DNA from: Breviolum minutum Mf 1.05b.01
Taxonomy: Eukaryota > Sar > Dinophyceae > Suessiales > Symbiodiniaceae
Direction of reading: 5' to 3'
NCBI GenBank assembly: GCA_000507305.1
Contig: DF240454.1
Coordinates: 23,940-87,939, forward strand
DNA length: 64,000 nt
Shown: piece by piece, positions 10,201-18,589 of the stretch
How positions within the stretch are numbered: the first letter of the stretch is position 1
Layout: every line of letters starts with the position of its first letter
The notes under the pieces: model-generated
Database searches by the model: none
Told to the model about the DNA's origin: nothing
What the model saw: the letters and a program-made list of their open reading frames with translations, nothing else
Made by a program: the position numbers and the translations under genes

Positions 10201-12525
10201 TATCTAACATGCCCCTCTCCAGCTAATGCACCCTTGGTGGGTTGATGGTAAGGCTGGTTGATTGCCCATGATGTTTTTTTGCTGACAAATTACATCCTTG
10301 AAGATGCAAGCATTTCCAAAGAAACCATCAGCCAGTATGCCAGCTTGAACATCTGGAGAGCAATCGCAGGTGCTCACCTGGCATCTACAGTAAATTGTTC
10401 TGATATGACAGGGCTAGAATGTTAGTTTCATTGTTGGGATTGTTTTTGTGGTTTTTTTACATGGTGAATTCCATTAGTTAAAAACATCAGCGAACCAGAA
10501 TGATGCATCCAAGCAGCCAGCTTGAATTTCAATCCACAATTCGGCTGACGTTCAATGATGTCAGCTGATCTCGAGGCCGCATCAAGCCTCAGAAGCACAT
10601 CTTATCATGATTGAACCTAACAAAGCACCTCTAAAATGATATATACAAAATTGTATTATATCGGCTAGAACAGCTTATGGTGCTGTGTTAGTTTCGTGAA
10701 AATATGAGCTGGTGAAACGACTTCATGCATCAGTACTCTAACAATGCATACTTGCAATTTTGTGCAGGTGCTTTGTTAGTGGTTGAGAACATGAAAAAAA
10801 CGCCGTGACTTGAGAAATGTATTCCATTGTTTTTTTTTGACAGCAAATGAAATAGGTAGCCTCACACTGCAGCCAGAAAACCCAGTGAAACTGGTTGATA
10901 CAGACAATTCCCGTTTCTGGAGCAACAATGGCCTTCCATCCAAGTTTTCGCAAAGTTTGGTTGCCTTCTCAAACGCCTGATGGGAGCATGGGCTGATGTC
11001 AACTCCCTAAAACTAACATAGCACATGGCAGGAGGCCTTCCCAAAAGGTGTTACACCCCAGTGCTTGAGGTGCTATGTTAGTCTCAGGGGGGGGGGGGTA
11101 AGTTATATAACTACTCTTTTAATACAGGATCAAAGGCGAATTTGTGTCTGACAAGCAGTATCTAGGATGGGGGTATCAGGTTAGGTGGGATGACGTAGGG
11201 AAATTGTAAGGTCTCTAGTAATGGAAATCTAAAGCATCCATGTTGTTGGGATGGACCCCGAAAGCCTTGTCACACCATTTAGCTGCTTCAACCAGAGTTA
11301 GCGATTCCATAGAATCCAGGTTTGGCAGCTTGCGCGATGTGGGCCAACCCCAAATGTATTGCTGTCCATTTTCCAGCTGTCCCCATCCCTTCTTGTCAAG
11401 CAAACTTTGTTGATGCACATCATCCTTAGATCATGAAGGAACTTGATATTTCCTTCTGAATCACTGACCAGGCACCTGTGTCATTATGATTCATGATGGA
11501 ACAATTGTAGTCAGTCATGTTGCTGAAGGAAGTTTTTGGTGCTTTGTTAGGCACTTAACAAATATACAGAACTATGGTCAAACCAGCATGTTTGCCATGT
11601 TGGAGAGAAGAGAAATTTGATTGTTATACTGACCTGGCACCCAATTTTATAAGAATAGATTTGGAGTCAAGATTCACGCTCCGGCTGTTCAAGGAAACCA
11701 AAATGCCGAGGTGATTTTGCAGGCAACCTTCGAGCCTAAGAATTTCAGACTATTGAGTCGAGCAAACAAACAGAAACACAAAAACACTTGGAATTGTTTT
11801 TTTTGGCAAACCTGGTACTTCGTGATGACATCTTACAGTGAATCAAATGATTTCAAATGTATAAACAAACAATGTTGATGTTTTCAACATGTTCCTTTGG
11901 CATGGAATGTTCAGGTGCTATGTAAGGATTACTGAAGTGCCATGAGACCATGAGATGCCTCCAAGGCACACTTCCTGGGTCTTGGTCTTCCGACCGTCGA
12001 ATTGCACCCAGTTCCGCAACGATCCCATCGTCATCCGCAGCCTGCGTAATTGTCAGGACATACTCACTGTTACACTGTTACATGCCCAAAACACTAACCT
12101 AGCACCTGAACCTTTTGGAGCCATGTTAGTGCCATCATGTTTGAGGTGCCATGTTAGTTTTTTAGGAGAGTATGTATCAACAAACAAAGTTGTAAACAAA
12201 TCCCGCTTGTTGTTGGTAACACCACTGATCTTTAGGCATGGAGCATCAGTGCTTTTGGTGCTGTGTTAGCTTCAAAGTGAGGCAAACACATGATGCACAC
12301 TCATGACTGGGTATGATGATACATTCAATCTCATTAACATGTACATATTTATGAACATTTTGCTTACCTGACACTCCCTACTACCCTCCCTTGCCTCCTC
12401 ATTGCTCCTGGACAATTTCAGTCGCCGAGTAGTCCGCCGCACAGTTGGCGGGCTCGAGAACTGCGCATCCATCTCCATGGGGAAACCGCTGGGGAAAGAC
12501 GTATGTAGCACAGACCCGGGTTTGG
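4260..12525 (-). CDS. Multi-exon gene: C5-methyltransferase-like, OTU-like and SAP-like modules
   Basis: A chain of short minus-strand exon cores alternates with introns that carry paired motifs CTAACCTAGCACC and GGTGCTAGGTTAG. Exon cores, 5' to 3': 12525-12375, 12240-12180, 12063-11940, 11410-11219, 10993-10862, 10600-10500, 10370-10300, 9800-9620, 9420-9230, 8860-8690, 8517-8360, 8146-8010, 7923-7811, 7712-7599, 7438-7294, 7050-6652, 6509-6282, 5852-5690, 5583-5534, 5448-5178, 4945-4755, 4513-4369. Recognisable modules are methyltransferase motifs (10.9-7.3 kb), an OTU-like domain (7.1-6.3 kb) and a SAP-like helix pair (5.4-5.2 kb). Whether all belong to one transcript is an inference from common strand and matching intron style. 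It could be two genes, for example a methyltransferase followed by an OTU gene. The 5' end and start codon were not identified. Confidence 0.5.
4369..4945 (-). CDS. Two charged exons upstream of the array
   Basis: Exon core 4945-4755 reads FVAKLFTEHRKHGSQEPNIS, KSGNADGISKDTVGLASGG. Exon core 4513-4369 reads MKSTFQRIEQEDMVARRLEM and KKLRERQLDIHFQAITEAN, ending AIASK before an AG|GTGCTTGG donor. The second is a likely helix or coiled coil. A 103-bp palindromic element (4610-4712) lies in the intron between them. Exon edges other than the 4369 donor are uncertain. Confidence 0.4.
4610..4712. mobile_element. Introner-like palindromic element
   Basis: Left arm TACCCTCCCTGAAACTAAC and right arm GGTTTTAGGGAGGGTA are inverted. 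Inside lie CTAACCTAGCACCTGAAA and TTTGAAGGTGTCGCGTTGG. The size and layout match the elements at 9134-9230, 11003-11090 and 38789-38900. It sits in an intron of the minus-strand gene. Confidence 0.65.
5178..5448 (-). CDS. Exon with SAP-like helix-extended-helix motif
   Basis: The exon begins after GTGCTAGGTTAG|TG and ends at AG|GTAATG. It reads FMTVVVFFSEDFGFHMEFIY, DVIVSIATERDEMATTLATK and then IDELRDLAKLKGVKTSRKKQ with DIINALIASS. The segment ELRDLAKLKGVKTSRKKQDI matches the SAP fold pattern (LrxLLkxxGLxxxGxKxxLIxRL) used in DNA or chromatin binding. The donor is followed 33 bases later by CTAACAAAGCACC, the opposite arm of the next intron element. Confidence 0.5.
5449..5533 (-). mobile_element. 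85-bp intron made of an introner-like element
   Basis: Donor GTATGA, then the degenerate arm CCGAACCCAACACG, and the perfect arm GAGTGCTAGGTTAG forming the acceptor. The flanking exons join in phase (1 nt + 2 nt). The element therefore accounts for almost the whole intron. Confidence 0.65.
5534..5583 (-). CDS. 50-bp microexon bounded by introner arms
   Basis: The acceptor is the arm GGTGCTTTGTTAG|T (CTAACAAAGCACC on plus, 5584-5596). The exon reads IHSGLIAAQIFMLNQY and stops at donor C|GTATGA. The codon split C|TG then joins the next exon in phase, giving LNQY-L-FMTVVV. This is one of the best resolved junctions in the gene. Confidence 0.6.
5690..5852 (-). CDS. Exon after the OTU-like domain
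   Basis: Minus translation FVLLEEQSGPPPFVEAMQM, EAVLPPKLAALVNDSKSVRR and CQACFEIDLPGQSSP. With an acceptor ATCAG at 5855-5853 it joins the preceding exon in phase 0. The two cysteines (CQAC) may bind metal. The donor could be GATC or GTCA and is not resolved. Confidence 0.4.
6282..6509 (-). CDS. OTU-like domain, C-terminal exon with catalytic His
   Basis: The exon follows an acceptor formed by the introner arm (ACTTGGTTAG|TTGG, plus-strand motif at 6510-6521). It reads LTKEWASKALGVQLNMVTG, then IIWMWSHTVMDGAGKKAEHF and DLLSEDHYL, ending exactly at a GTGAGT donor (6281-6276). EHFDLL fits the terminal His motif of OTU proteases (W/H-[YF]-D-L). The downstream intron holds the other arm, CTAACCTAGCA, at 6238-6251 on the minus strand. 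Confidence 0.55.
6652..7050 (-). CDS. OTU-like cysteine protease domain, N-terminal exon
   Basis: Minus translation includes VLVLRVPSNGLCFWSCLYLH, LVATKREQFFWFHRARTPQG and MPESIKNRIMVGESVMIDD. The segment PSNGLCFWSC fits the OTU catalytic loop (DGxCLFRA), Cys being the nucleophile and S-N replacing the usual D-G. The matching histidine lies in the next exon. OTU proteins usually remove ubiquitin, but that substrate is family knowledge and not shown here. A donor GTAAATAC ends this exon at 6652. The phase with the next exon is not resolved. Confidence 0.5.
7294..7712 (-). CDS. Exons with C5-methyltransferase TRD end and motif X
   Basis: Exon core 7712-7599 (acceptor CTACCAAG|G) reads LATYTTADTIWIRDKSRPMT followed by AREKLASLGFPV. 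The string RPMTAREKLASLGFP matches the conserved R-x-L-T-x-R-E-x-x-x-L-Q-G-F-P segment that precedes motif IX/X in C5-cytosine methyltransferases. Exon core 7438-7294 reads WPSLHERIGNSQHVPQAVTW; RIGNSQHVP matches motif X (GNSVxP). Order and strand agree, which makes the methyltransferase call reasonable. The introns between and after them carry GGTGCTAGGTTAG-type motifs (7507-7520, 7202-7216). Confidence 0.5.
7811..8146 (-). CDS. Two exons between motif VIII and TRD regions
   Basis: Exon core 8146-8010 follows the motif GGTGCCAGGTTAG used as acceptor (CTAACCTGGCACC on plus at 8147) and reads ISPLRGLLSDFDTKNLQDNF then DALDKDLKLLIYT. Exon core 7923-7811 starts after an acceptor CCTTCAG|G and reads GPKAEFVEEHSLGSAKSERQ, PQEEADIQQVTASINDRM, followed by donor GTACAA. 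The intron between them carries CTAACGTAGCACTC. Both look like variable linker sequence. Confidence 0.45.
8690..8860 (-). CDS. Exon with possible methyltransferase motif VIII
   Basis: The favoured minus frame reads KNLFDVRIIHAATSDSS and then FGSVRRFRGWTLCRIYVV. The run GSVRRFRGW is compatible with motif VIII (QxRxR) of C5-methyltransferases, which sits before the target-recognition domain. A second frame is also open here (RKKPFRCEDHPRCDIRFKLW), so the frame is not settled. A following exon core at 8517-8360 reads ICQPRTLAIRRDVGRWIGEP and DRMADEFYEQQVKIDELWW. Confidence 0.35.
9134..9230. mobile_element. Introner-like palindromic element
   Basis: Left arm CCCTCTCTGAAACTAACATA then GCACCTGAA; right arm TTTCAGGTGCTATGTTAG then TTGAGGGA. 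The arms pair over about 25 bases with few mismatches. The centre has GTGGCCACCCCAAAAG, close to GAGGCCATCCCAAAAAG in the 38.8-kb copy, so these are copies of one element. Confidence 0.75.
9620..9800 (-). CDS. Exon, middle of the methyltransferase-like region
   Basis: Minus translation: VLQQVDSKTRTKLQSAVGV, KDIKSALDTAIFQHRAQCHR, HPHKPNGCLLPWGVDLDSWM. Its position between the motif I-like exon and the target-recognition exon would suit the catalytic middle of the enzyme, but a clear PCQ or ENV motif was not found. The motif CTAACAAGAGG at 9604 marks the adjoining intron. Confidence 0.35.
10617..10691. mobile_element. Introner-like element (short)
   Basis: Arms CCTAACAAAGCACCTC and GGTGCTGTGTTAG bound a 75-bp AT-rich interval. 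A further pair follows at 10739-10780 (TCTAACAATGCA ... AGGTGCTTTGTTAG). Confidence 0.55.
10862..10993 (-). CDS. Exon with methyltransferase motif I-like segment
   Basis: The minus strand reads VDISPCSHQAFEKATKLCEN, then LDGRPLLLQKRELSVSTSFT and GFSGCSVR. The hydrophobic strand followed by FTGFSGCS resembles the SAM-binding motif I (FxGxG/S) of C5-cytosine methyltransferases. The next exon core downstream (10600-10500) has RLDAASRSADIIERQPNCGL and KFKLAAWMHHS. The assignment depends on later motifs (7.3-8.9 kb) and is an inference. An introner-like palindrome lies just upstream at 11003-11090. Confidence 0.4.
   Translation of the reverse strand, partial: AHAPIRRLRRQPNFAKTWMEGHCCSRNGNCLYQPVSLGFLAAV
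11003..11090. mobile_element. Introner-like palindromic element
   Basis: Left arm CTCCCTAAAACTAACATAGC; right arm GAGGTGCTATGTTAGTCTCA then a G-run. The centre contains GGAGGCCTTCCCAAAAGG, the same core as the 9.1 and 38.8 kb copies. It lies directly upstream of the motif I-like exon. Confidence 0.7.
11219..11410 (-). CDS. Exon of the 12.5-4 kb minus gene, unknown domain
   Basis: Minus translation contains LLDKKGWGQLENGQQYIWGW and SLTLVEAAKWCDKAFGVHP, ending DALDFHY. It is well-behaved coding sequence without low complexity. A donor is expected near 11219-11205. It precedes the methyltransferase motif I-like exon. No family could be named from this piece alone. Confidence 0.45.
12094..12158. 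mobile_element. Introner-like element (short)
   Basis: Arms CTAACCTAGCACCTGAA and TTTGAGGTGCCATGTTAG in inverted orientation, with an extra GCCATGTTAG between them. Further single arms nearby lie at 11912, 12256 and 12363. Confidence 0.6.
12375..12525 (-). CDS. 5'-proximal basic exon, unknown function
   Basis: Minus-strand translation runs ...SFPSGFPMEMDAQF, then SPPTVRRTTRRLKLSRS and NEEAREGSRECQ. It is rich in Arg and Ser like a linker or nuclear-localisation segment. A donor follows near 12375 and the degenerate motif CTTACCTGACAC at 12363-12374 marks the intron. The next exon core (12240-12180, STDAPCLKISGVTNNKRD) and the one after it (12063-11940, ITQAADDDGIVAELGAIRR) stay on the same strand. 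No domain recognised. Confidence 0.4.
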
Positions 12526-12640
12526 CTTGGTTAGCCCAAAATCAACGGAAAATCACGGCGCGAACATTTGTCATCCCCAGAAATCCACCAAGTCGCAACC
12601 CTGCCAAACATCGAGCTACATCACCCTAACATACCCTGGA
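12526..12640. other. No supported gene; possible 5' end of the minus gene
   Basis: A motif resembling an introner arm (GGCTTGGTTAGCCC, 12523-12537) lies just above the last exon core. No convincing start codon or further exon was found here. Confidence 0.3.
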
Positions 12641-13353
12641 AAAGTGAGTGCTTCGTTTACTTTTCATATGGAATCATCATCCAGCAGCGAATTACTAACC
12701 AGGCTTTCAAAAACAGGATCACTAGGTTTGCTAGGCTTATGATAGTGTTCAGAGTGTATATAATTTCATAAGGGAACCTAGACCCTGAAACAAAAAGAAT
12801 AGACATTCGTATTGACTGGCATGATGGGACAGGGATACAGTACATCTCAAATCGTAGGCACTCTCATGGATTTTTGTTGCTCAGCAAGGCGCCCAGTTCT
12901 GTAGAAAGTCCATGTAAGCAGAGTTGGCGGCCGTCAACAAGATAATATCCTTTAGAAAGCAACGGGGACATCCAAGGTTTCTTCGAAGTGCAACTCCCTT
13001 CCATTTCCCAAAATGTCTTTCAGACAAATCCATCTGACAGTCATCAAGGTTGCAACCATCTCAAAGCTTTATCTCCACTGAATCTGGATGATCAAAAAAT
13101 GAAAAATATGTGAAACTCTGTACCCTTGTCACTTGGGTGGCCCAATCTGAAGCCATCAAACTCAACAACTGGTGAAAGCCATCAAACCCACCACCATGTC
13201 ATCCTTTCACGGCTCCTGGAACTCGCTGCGTGACTTGTCCGCATAGAGTCCTGCATGTTGACGCAACACCTGAGCCCTAGGTGGTGGCGAGGTGCTTTCG
13301 ACCATGCCACCTGCCAAGGTGAAGACAGCTAAGGCGAAACAAATCATTTGCAT
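12640..13353 (-). CDS. Secreted or membrane nucleotide-sugar transferase-like gene
   Basis: The proposed start is ATG at 13353 on the minus strand, giving MQMICFALAVFTLAGGMVES, a hydrophobic signal or anchor segment. It is followed by PPPRAQVLRQHAGLYADKS and a donor near 13205 (GTGAAA). A later exon core (13043-12888) reads LSERHFGKWKGVALRRNLGC, PRCFLKDIILLTAANSAYMD and FLQNW. The run ILLTAANSAYMDFLQNW strongly resembles the start of the nucleotide-diphospho-sugar transferase fold (PF03407 type). A third piece at 12845-12650 reads FPYEIIYTLNTIISLANLVI and is doubtful. Residues after the transferase start, including the DxD motif, were not found, so the gene may be truncated or continue in exons not recognised. 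Confidence 0.45.
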
Positions 13354-13468
13354 ATTCTTCCATATTCTGTAGATTTGGAGATGGGAAATTTTGAATGGCA
13401 AGGCAAGTTTTTGTCAGATTGGATATTCTGTTGTATTTGTGCATGGGTTTAGTTTCTATATAAATACT

Positions 13469-15880
13469 TCAACACACACGCATTCCCCTCTCAAGGATTC
13501 TCAAAGGCCCCATTGGACCTTGTTCTCCGGAAGCATTCACAGGTGGATCGGCCGCATTACTCCTGGCAGCGGCATCTACCACGACATCGGCCGCAGCCAA
13601 GAGATCTTCCGTGGCCATGGCCGCATTGGGGCCATCTCCTGCAGAAGAAAGCCACCAACGAATGCCATCTCCGTTCCCATGCGTTTTAGTGGCATCTGGA
13701 AAATCAAAGCTATGTTCACCAACCTGGATGACATTTAAGAAAATAAACAAGCTGCCAAACAAAATTCAACCTGATAAGATCAGGGAACATAAAATCAATA
13801 CATTATATAATGATGTCCGAAGTGAAAGTCAACTGGATTCTTTGCCCCAACTCATCCAGTTCATGAAACGCAGGCCACACAACCTCACCGCTCCTTTTAG
13901 CCCCATCCATGTGATGCATAACGTGCATGCTGTCGCCAGCACTGACACAGCACCAATCAGCTTCTTCCATCCCATGGGGACTGGAAAGATAAAGCCATTG
14001 AGATATGCAAAGCATCATAGTGATGATAGGCCTCATGGTTCTTTCCAGAAATGTTCTGTACCAAAGTAACATCTTTCAATTGAAAATTTGCCGGGGGAAC
14101 ACCATCCACACGGTAGCAATACTTTTAGAACACTGAAAAATGCCCTATTTTGAATGGTTGATCCAAGATCTGACTTGTGGCAGGCTCAGAGTCTGAGCCA
14201 ATCAGGAAACCTGCTGATATCCAAATTTCCTTGCAAAAAAACATCAGTGCTTACTATAGATGATACCATACCATCAACTTCTGGCACAAATAATGTGTTT
14301 GGAAGAAATTAAATCATCTGTGAAGAAGCTACGATTGATGTATATTCCTGGATGTTTGAGGAGGTCTGTGTGAATAAAAAGAGATCACAGAGCCTAGGAG
14401 GCCACTGGCCCGATGAACAAAATCAGACATGCCATGAGCCCTTTCTAGGGAGATCTATACGTACAGCTATGCAGAAATCATATATTATATACGCATATTG
14501 AAATCATTACATAATATGTATGTGTAAATATAAAAACATATACATATAATGAGAGAGAGTGAGATACAGGGCAGTCAGCTGGAGATCCCACAATCACTGG
14601 AAATGATGAATCACTTGTGGGAAACCCTGGTCTCACAAGCCCTGGTTTCTGAAACAACGAAGAAAATTTTGATGAAGGAAATACATACATATACATTATA
14701 AACAAAAAAGTGATTGCCCTACCAAAATGAGGTTGTTACCAACATAGAAGCAGAGGCAGGATGTTTCGGCTGACCCAGCTTGACAACCAAGATCACAAAG
14801 TTGGAAATCAATGGATTTGGAAGAAGCTTCCTGTACAGTCTTTCAAGACACCCACGTTCCTGAAAATGTCTCAACTGCTTTTCCAACATTCCACAACTCT
14901 TCCGACATGACGCATGAAACTGAGGTGGCAAAGGTGCAACTATCGTAATCTCAAGAATCCTATGGACAGCACCAGTTTAAACCCTTTAAACTGCCAATGG
15001 ATTACCAATGGCCAGATTGCGGCTTCCTATATAGATGATCTTTGGGAATGGTCATCCCTCTACTCACTGGAAATCCTAATAACGGATTGATCAGATACAC
15101 CGAAAAATGAAAAGCTGGAACTTAGAAGAGGGGATTCCATTTGAAAAATCATCAGTTTCAGTTTCCATCTGTCTTTAGGCAGTACAGCCCAAATTAGCTA
15201 CAGGATTACAGTAGCCAATTGTTCGAACCAAACACAATGATGATAAAACTGATAAAACTACAAAACCAGCCGCCATTTGGTAGGCAATCGATTCATCAAT
15301 GCTTTCGTCAAAAGCGCTTTTCTGGGCGTCGTTGGTAGGTCGAGCAGCCGCCAGGTATGTGGCATCCTGGCGAAAGGGTCCCACTTGAGGTCCAAACCCT
15401 TGTGTCATGAAAAACTGGTTGGTTAATAAGAATATAAAAGAATCCTAACGAGGGCCTATAAATCTTTGTACAACTGACTAGTGACTAGTGTATATATAAT
15501 ATACAACAGCTTGTTTATAAACCCAAGAACCAGGGTGAGCCAGTCACTACTGGCAACACAACCATTCAAAGTACATGAAGCGCTGAAGCGTTGAAGCAGT
15601 TTCAATCCTTTGTGCGAGCAATGGCAACAAAACCCACCAGTGCGACTTTATGAAATCATGGTTGGCTAAAAGTCCGGATTTCTCTTGATCATTTCCCCTG
15701 GGGTTTCGTGCGCCTGCGAATGATTGAGCTCCAACAACTCCGGAAACAACTGAGCCATAGCCTCTCGATGATGTTGCACCGGACACCTGAAAATGATCAT
15801 TGATGAAAGGAAGCTCAAAAATGTGGAGGGAGGCTGTAATGTATCACATATGTATGTAATACTCAAAATAGAAAAGCTCA
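13469..15880 (-). CDS. Unrecognised multi-exon gene
   Basis: Minus-strand exon cores in order: 15780-15664 (REAMAQLFPELLELNHSQAH), 15408-15190 (QVGPFRQDATYLAAARPTND, then a hydrophobic helix AAGFVVLSVLSSLCLV), 14931-14725 (SCGMLEKQLRHFQERGCLER), 14650-14570 (GFPTSDSSFPVIVGSPADC), 14072-13810 (EEADWCCVSAGDSMHVMHH, GEVVWPAFHELDELGQR) and 13750-13469 (ATEDLLAAADVVVDAAARS) ending in a stop at 13469. The stop lies about 115 bp upstream of the next gene's proposed start, so tandem same-strand genes are likely. One transmembrane helix is possible. No family was recognised, and the exon pieces may not all belong together. Confidence 0.35.
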
Positions 15881-16870
15881 AACGGACTCAGAGATGCATG
15901 CAAAAACACATATACTGTGTATAATGCATGCATTCATTTTTGTGTAGACAATATAAATGTATAATGATACAGTATATAACGTATAATGTATATATAATAT
16001 ATGTATATATCTACAAAACGTGCATGGTATTTTTACATCTCGTGTACTCACAGCCTCAGTATTATGCTAAGAACTGCACGAGAGAGAAATGAAAACGATA
16101 GATAACACATTCCAAAATCGAAAAAAAATGGAAAAGAGAGTCAAACTTCCAAATTCACCCAAAGCAACTGCTAGTGTACATCCTCTTCAAGGTACCAATA
16201 TGCCTCTTGCCACAAAACAGCAGCCTACTTAGAATCACCATTCCACCACCTCCAGGTGTGTCATCTATTGGGCACCCCCTACGTTTCATCTTTGCAGCGT
16301 TGGTACTCTTGACAGCGGATCTTTGCCGCTGTTCCCTAGGTAGTTTTCGTCAAGGGGCAGGGGGAAAGGTGGAAAGGTGGAAAGGTTTGGATGTGGAGAA
16401 GGGGTTAAGGATGGGGTGGTTCCCAAAAAGTCGTGATGGCAGGAAACCCTTTCAAACTAAGATAGCCAACAAAACATGTATATATATACATATATATATA
16501 TATATCCGTTGGTGGCATTGAGTTTCAGCGGCTGTTGGGCATTTGATGTACTCACTCGATATTTCGCTCCTAAAGAGGGAGATATGAATCACTAGTTTAA
16601 TTATATGTATAATGTATATAATGCATGTATACCAATACATACATTGCGTGCATCCCCCTCCAGGATGCAACTGGAAAGCATGGATTAGTGATGTATATCT
16701 ACGGAATTATATTTTATCGTTGCCATGTTCTCTATGCACCTGCAGCCCTTAACAATCATAAAAAAACACTGGGACTTCGGGACTTCATCGAAGGAGGTAT
16801 TGCTCCAGAAATCGAAAAACCTCATTCCCAACCGTCTGTGCAACGCTTGCAACTCTAGGACGCCCTTGCG
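15881..16870. other. AT-rich intergenic stretch
   Basis: Contains many TATA/TGCATG-type short repeats (15900-16020, 16480-16510, 16600-16640) and short open frames without recognisable similarity. No gene is supported. Confidence 0.5.
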
Positions 16871-17251
16871 CGCTTAAGTTGCATTGCATTTATTTTGCGG
16901 CACTTGTTTTTTGTTTCCCTGTCAGCCCTGCAAAATACATCCTCTAACTCTAAGTGTTGACCAAAAAAATAGCACTTCCAAAACATCCAAAAGAAGGTGC
17001 TTGGGACATGATCCTCCTCTTTGTGGAACAGGAGCCATTTCACCAAAACTTGTAGGAAGTATCAGACTTCAAACTACAAAGTCTCAATTTTTTTTCAGAC
17101 AAACCAGATCTACCAAGCAACGTGTACCTGGCATCGTCAGGCACCAACAATTTGCACCATGGCAACACTGCCTCAAAGGGGGGCCATAAACCTGGGCTAT
17201 GTCTGATTTGTGTGCCCTTAAGTCATCAATCCCCCCGTTGGAAATCACAAA

Positions 17252-17983
17252 GTGGACGAGCTTCGGATTAAAAAATTAAACATCACCCCCTTTCGATGCC
17301 CGACCCGCGGCGCAATGGATTTCAGAATAAGTTTTGGAAGGGCAATGGATTCCTTTCCAGTCACATCTCCAATGTTTGAGTTTAATAATGTTGGGAACAA
17401 GAATATGGAAGCAGCAGTTGGAAGTTGCGCAAGCATCATGATCAGAAATAAGCGGGGAACGTCTTTTGTTGGCTTTGTTTCCAACCTGATGTTTCCACAC
17501 TGGGACAACCGACCAAGCCCGGAAAGATTGGCACATAGATCCGAACTGCCTGGCATTGGGAGCGCCAGACATGTCTTTTCAAAGTTTTGTGTCCATAGTT
17601 GGAACGAGGGACAACGGATCATCAACCTGGCTTTGCCGCAAAAGTTGGTTCTAGTTACTACACTAGGACACGCTTGTCCAAACGTCGTCGAAGCTTCGCC
17701 TCTCCAAGAAAAGCAGCCCACCACACGAAAGTGCCTCATCGGGCAGCATGCTGATGATGCGAATCAACAGATCACACATCATAACCGTTGCATGAAAAAG
17801 ACCTGTGTGAGATTTGAAACTCTCAAATATATCCCATGCTCTTGTTGTAACACAAAACAATTCCCGCGTAGTCACCTATCAAATATGAATACACGCACCA
17901 ACTACCGTGACACAGTTCCGTGTGTGGAAACGTACAAACGTACCGCGCGACTTCAAAACTGCGTCAGCCAATGGCTGAAATGA
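17252..17983 (+). CDS. Long open frame of doubtful coding status
   Basis: An open frame of 243 codons on plus overlaps an open frame of 164 codons on minus (17739-17245). Neither shows a domain, signal peptide or repeat. An in-frame ATG lies at 17314 (MDFRISFGRAMDSFPVTSP). Both strands being open suggests base composition rather than selection. It is listed because it is the longest uninterrupted frame between 16 and 40 kb. Confidence 0.2.
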   Translation: MDELRIKKLNITPFRCPTRGAMDFRISFGRAMDSFPVTSPMFEFNNVGNKNMEAAVGSCASIMIRNKRGTSFVGFVSNLMFPHWDNRPSPERLAHRSELPGIGSARHVFSKFCVHSWNEGQRIINLALPQKLVLVTTLGHACPNVVEASPLQEKQPTTRKCLIGQHADDANQQITHHNRCMKKTCVRFETLKYIPCSCCNTKQFPRSHLSNMNTRTNYRDTVPCVETYKRTARLQNCVSQWLK

Positions 17984-18413
17984 GGCAAGTGGTAAGCAAG
18001 AACGCCAAAACTTTTTGGACCAGCGGTTTGTGCTAGGTCTCAAGACATGGGAAAGACCCCCCCAAGTTCCGGGGAAGTGCTGTGTGTTGCAATGCGAACC
18101 TCTCCTCGGTTCTGCAGCACTCCCTGCTCCTGATAGGGGATCTTCTGAGCCTTCAGCATCATCCCAATATTGAATTAGAACTCATCGCCGTAACCTTCTT
18201 CTTCGCCTTCTCCTTCTGCCGTTTCGATACCAACTTCTTCATAGTCTTTCCTTTATGATGTCAACAGATGATGCATCGAAACCATCAACGACATAAGTTT
18301 TCAGCAAAGTTCGTGCACGAAAAATTTTTAGTTGGGAAGTTCTCAAACAGCAGCACTGGTGGGAAAAAACACGGTGCCCCACAAAAAAAAATGACATAGC
18401 AAGAGACAAGTTA

Positions 18414-18542
<129 letters not shown>

Positions 18543-18589
18543 TTAATGATCACTAGGCCAGAGTCGAATACCTCAACAAGTATATATAC

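Noticed and set aside
17245..17739. 164-codon minus frame
   Set aside because: Overlaps an open plus frame, has no motif and no neighbouring exons that support it; kept only as a note under the plus frame.
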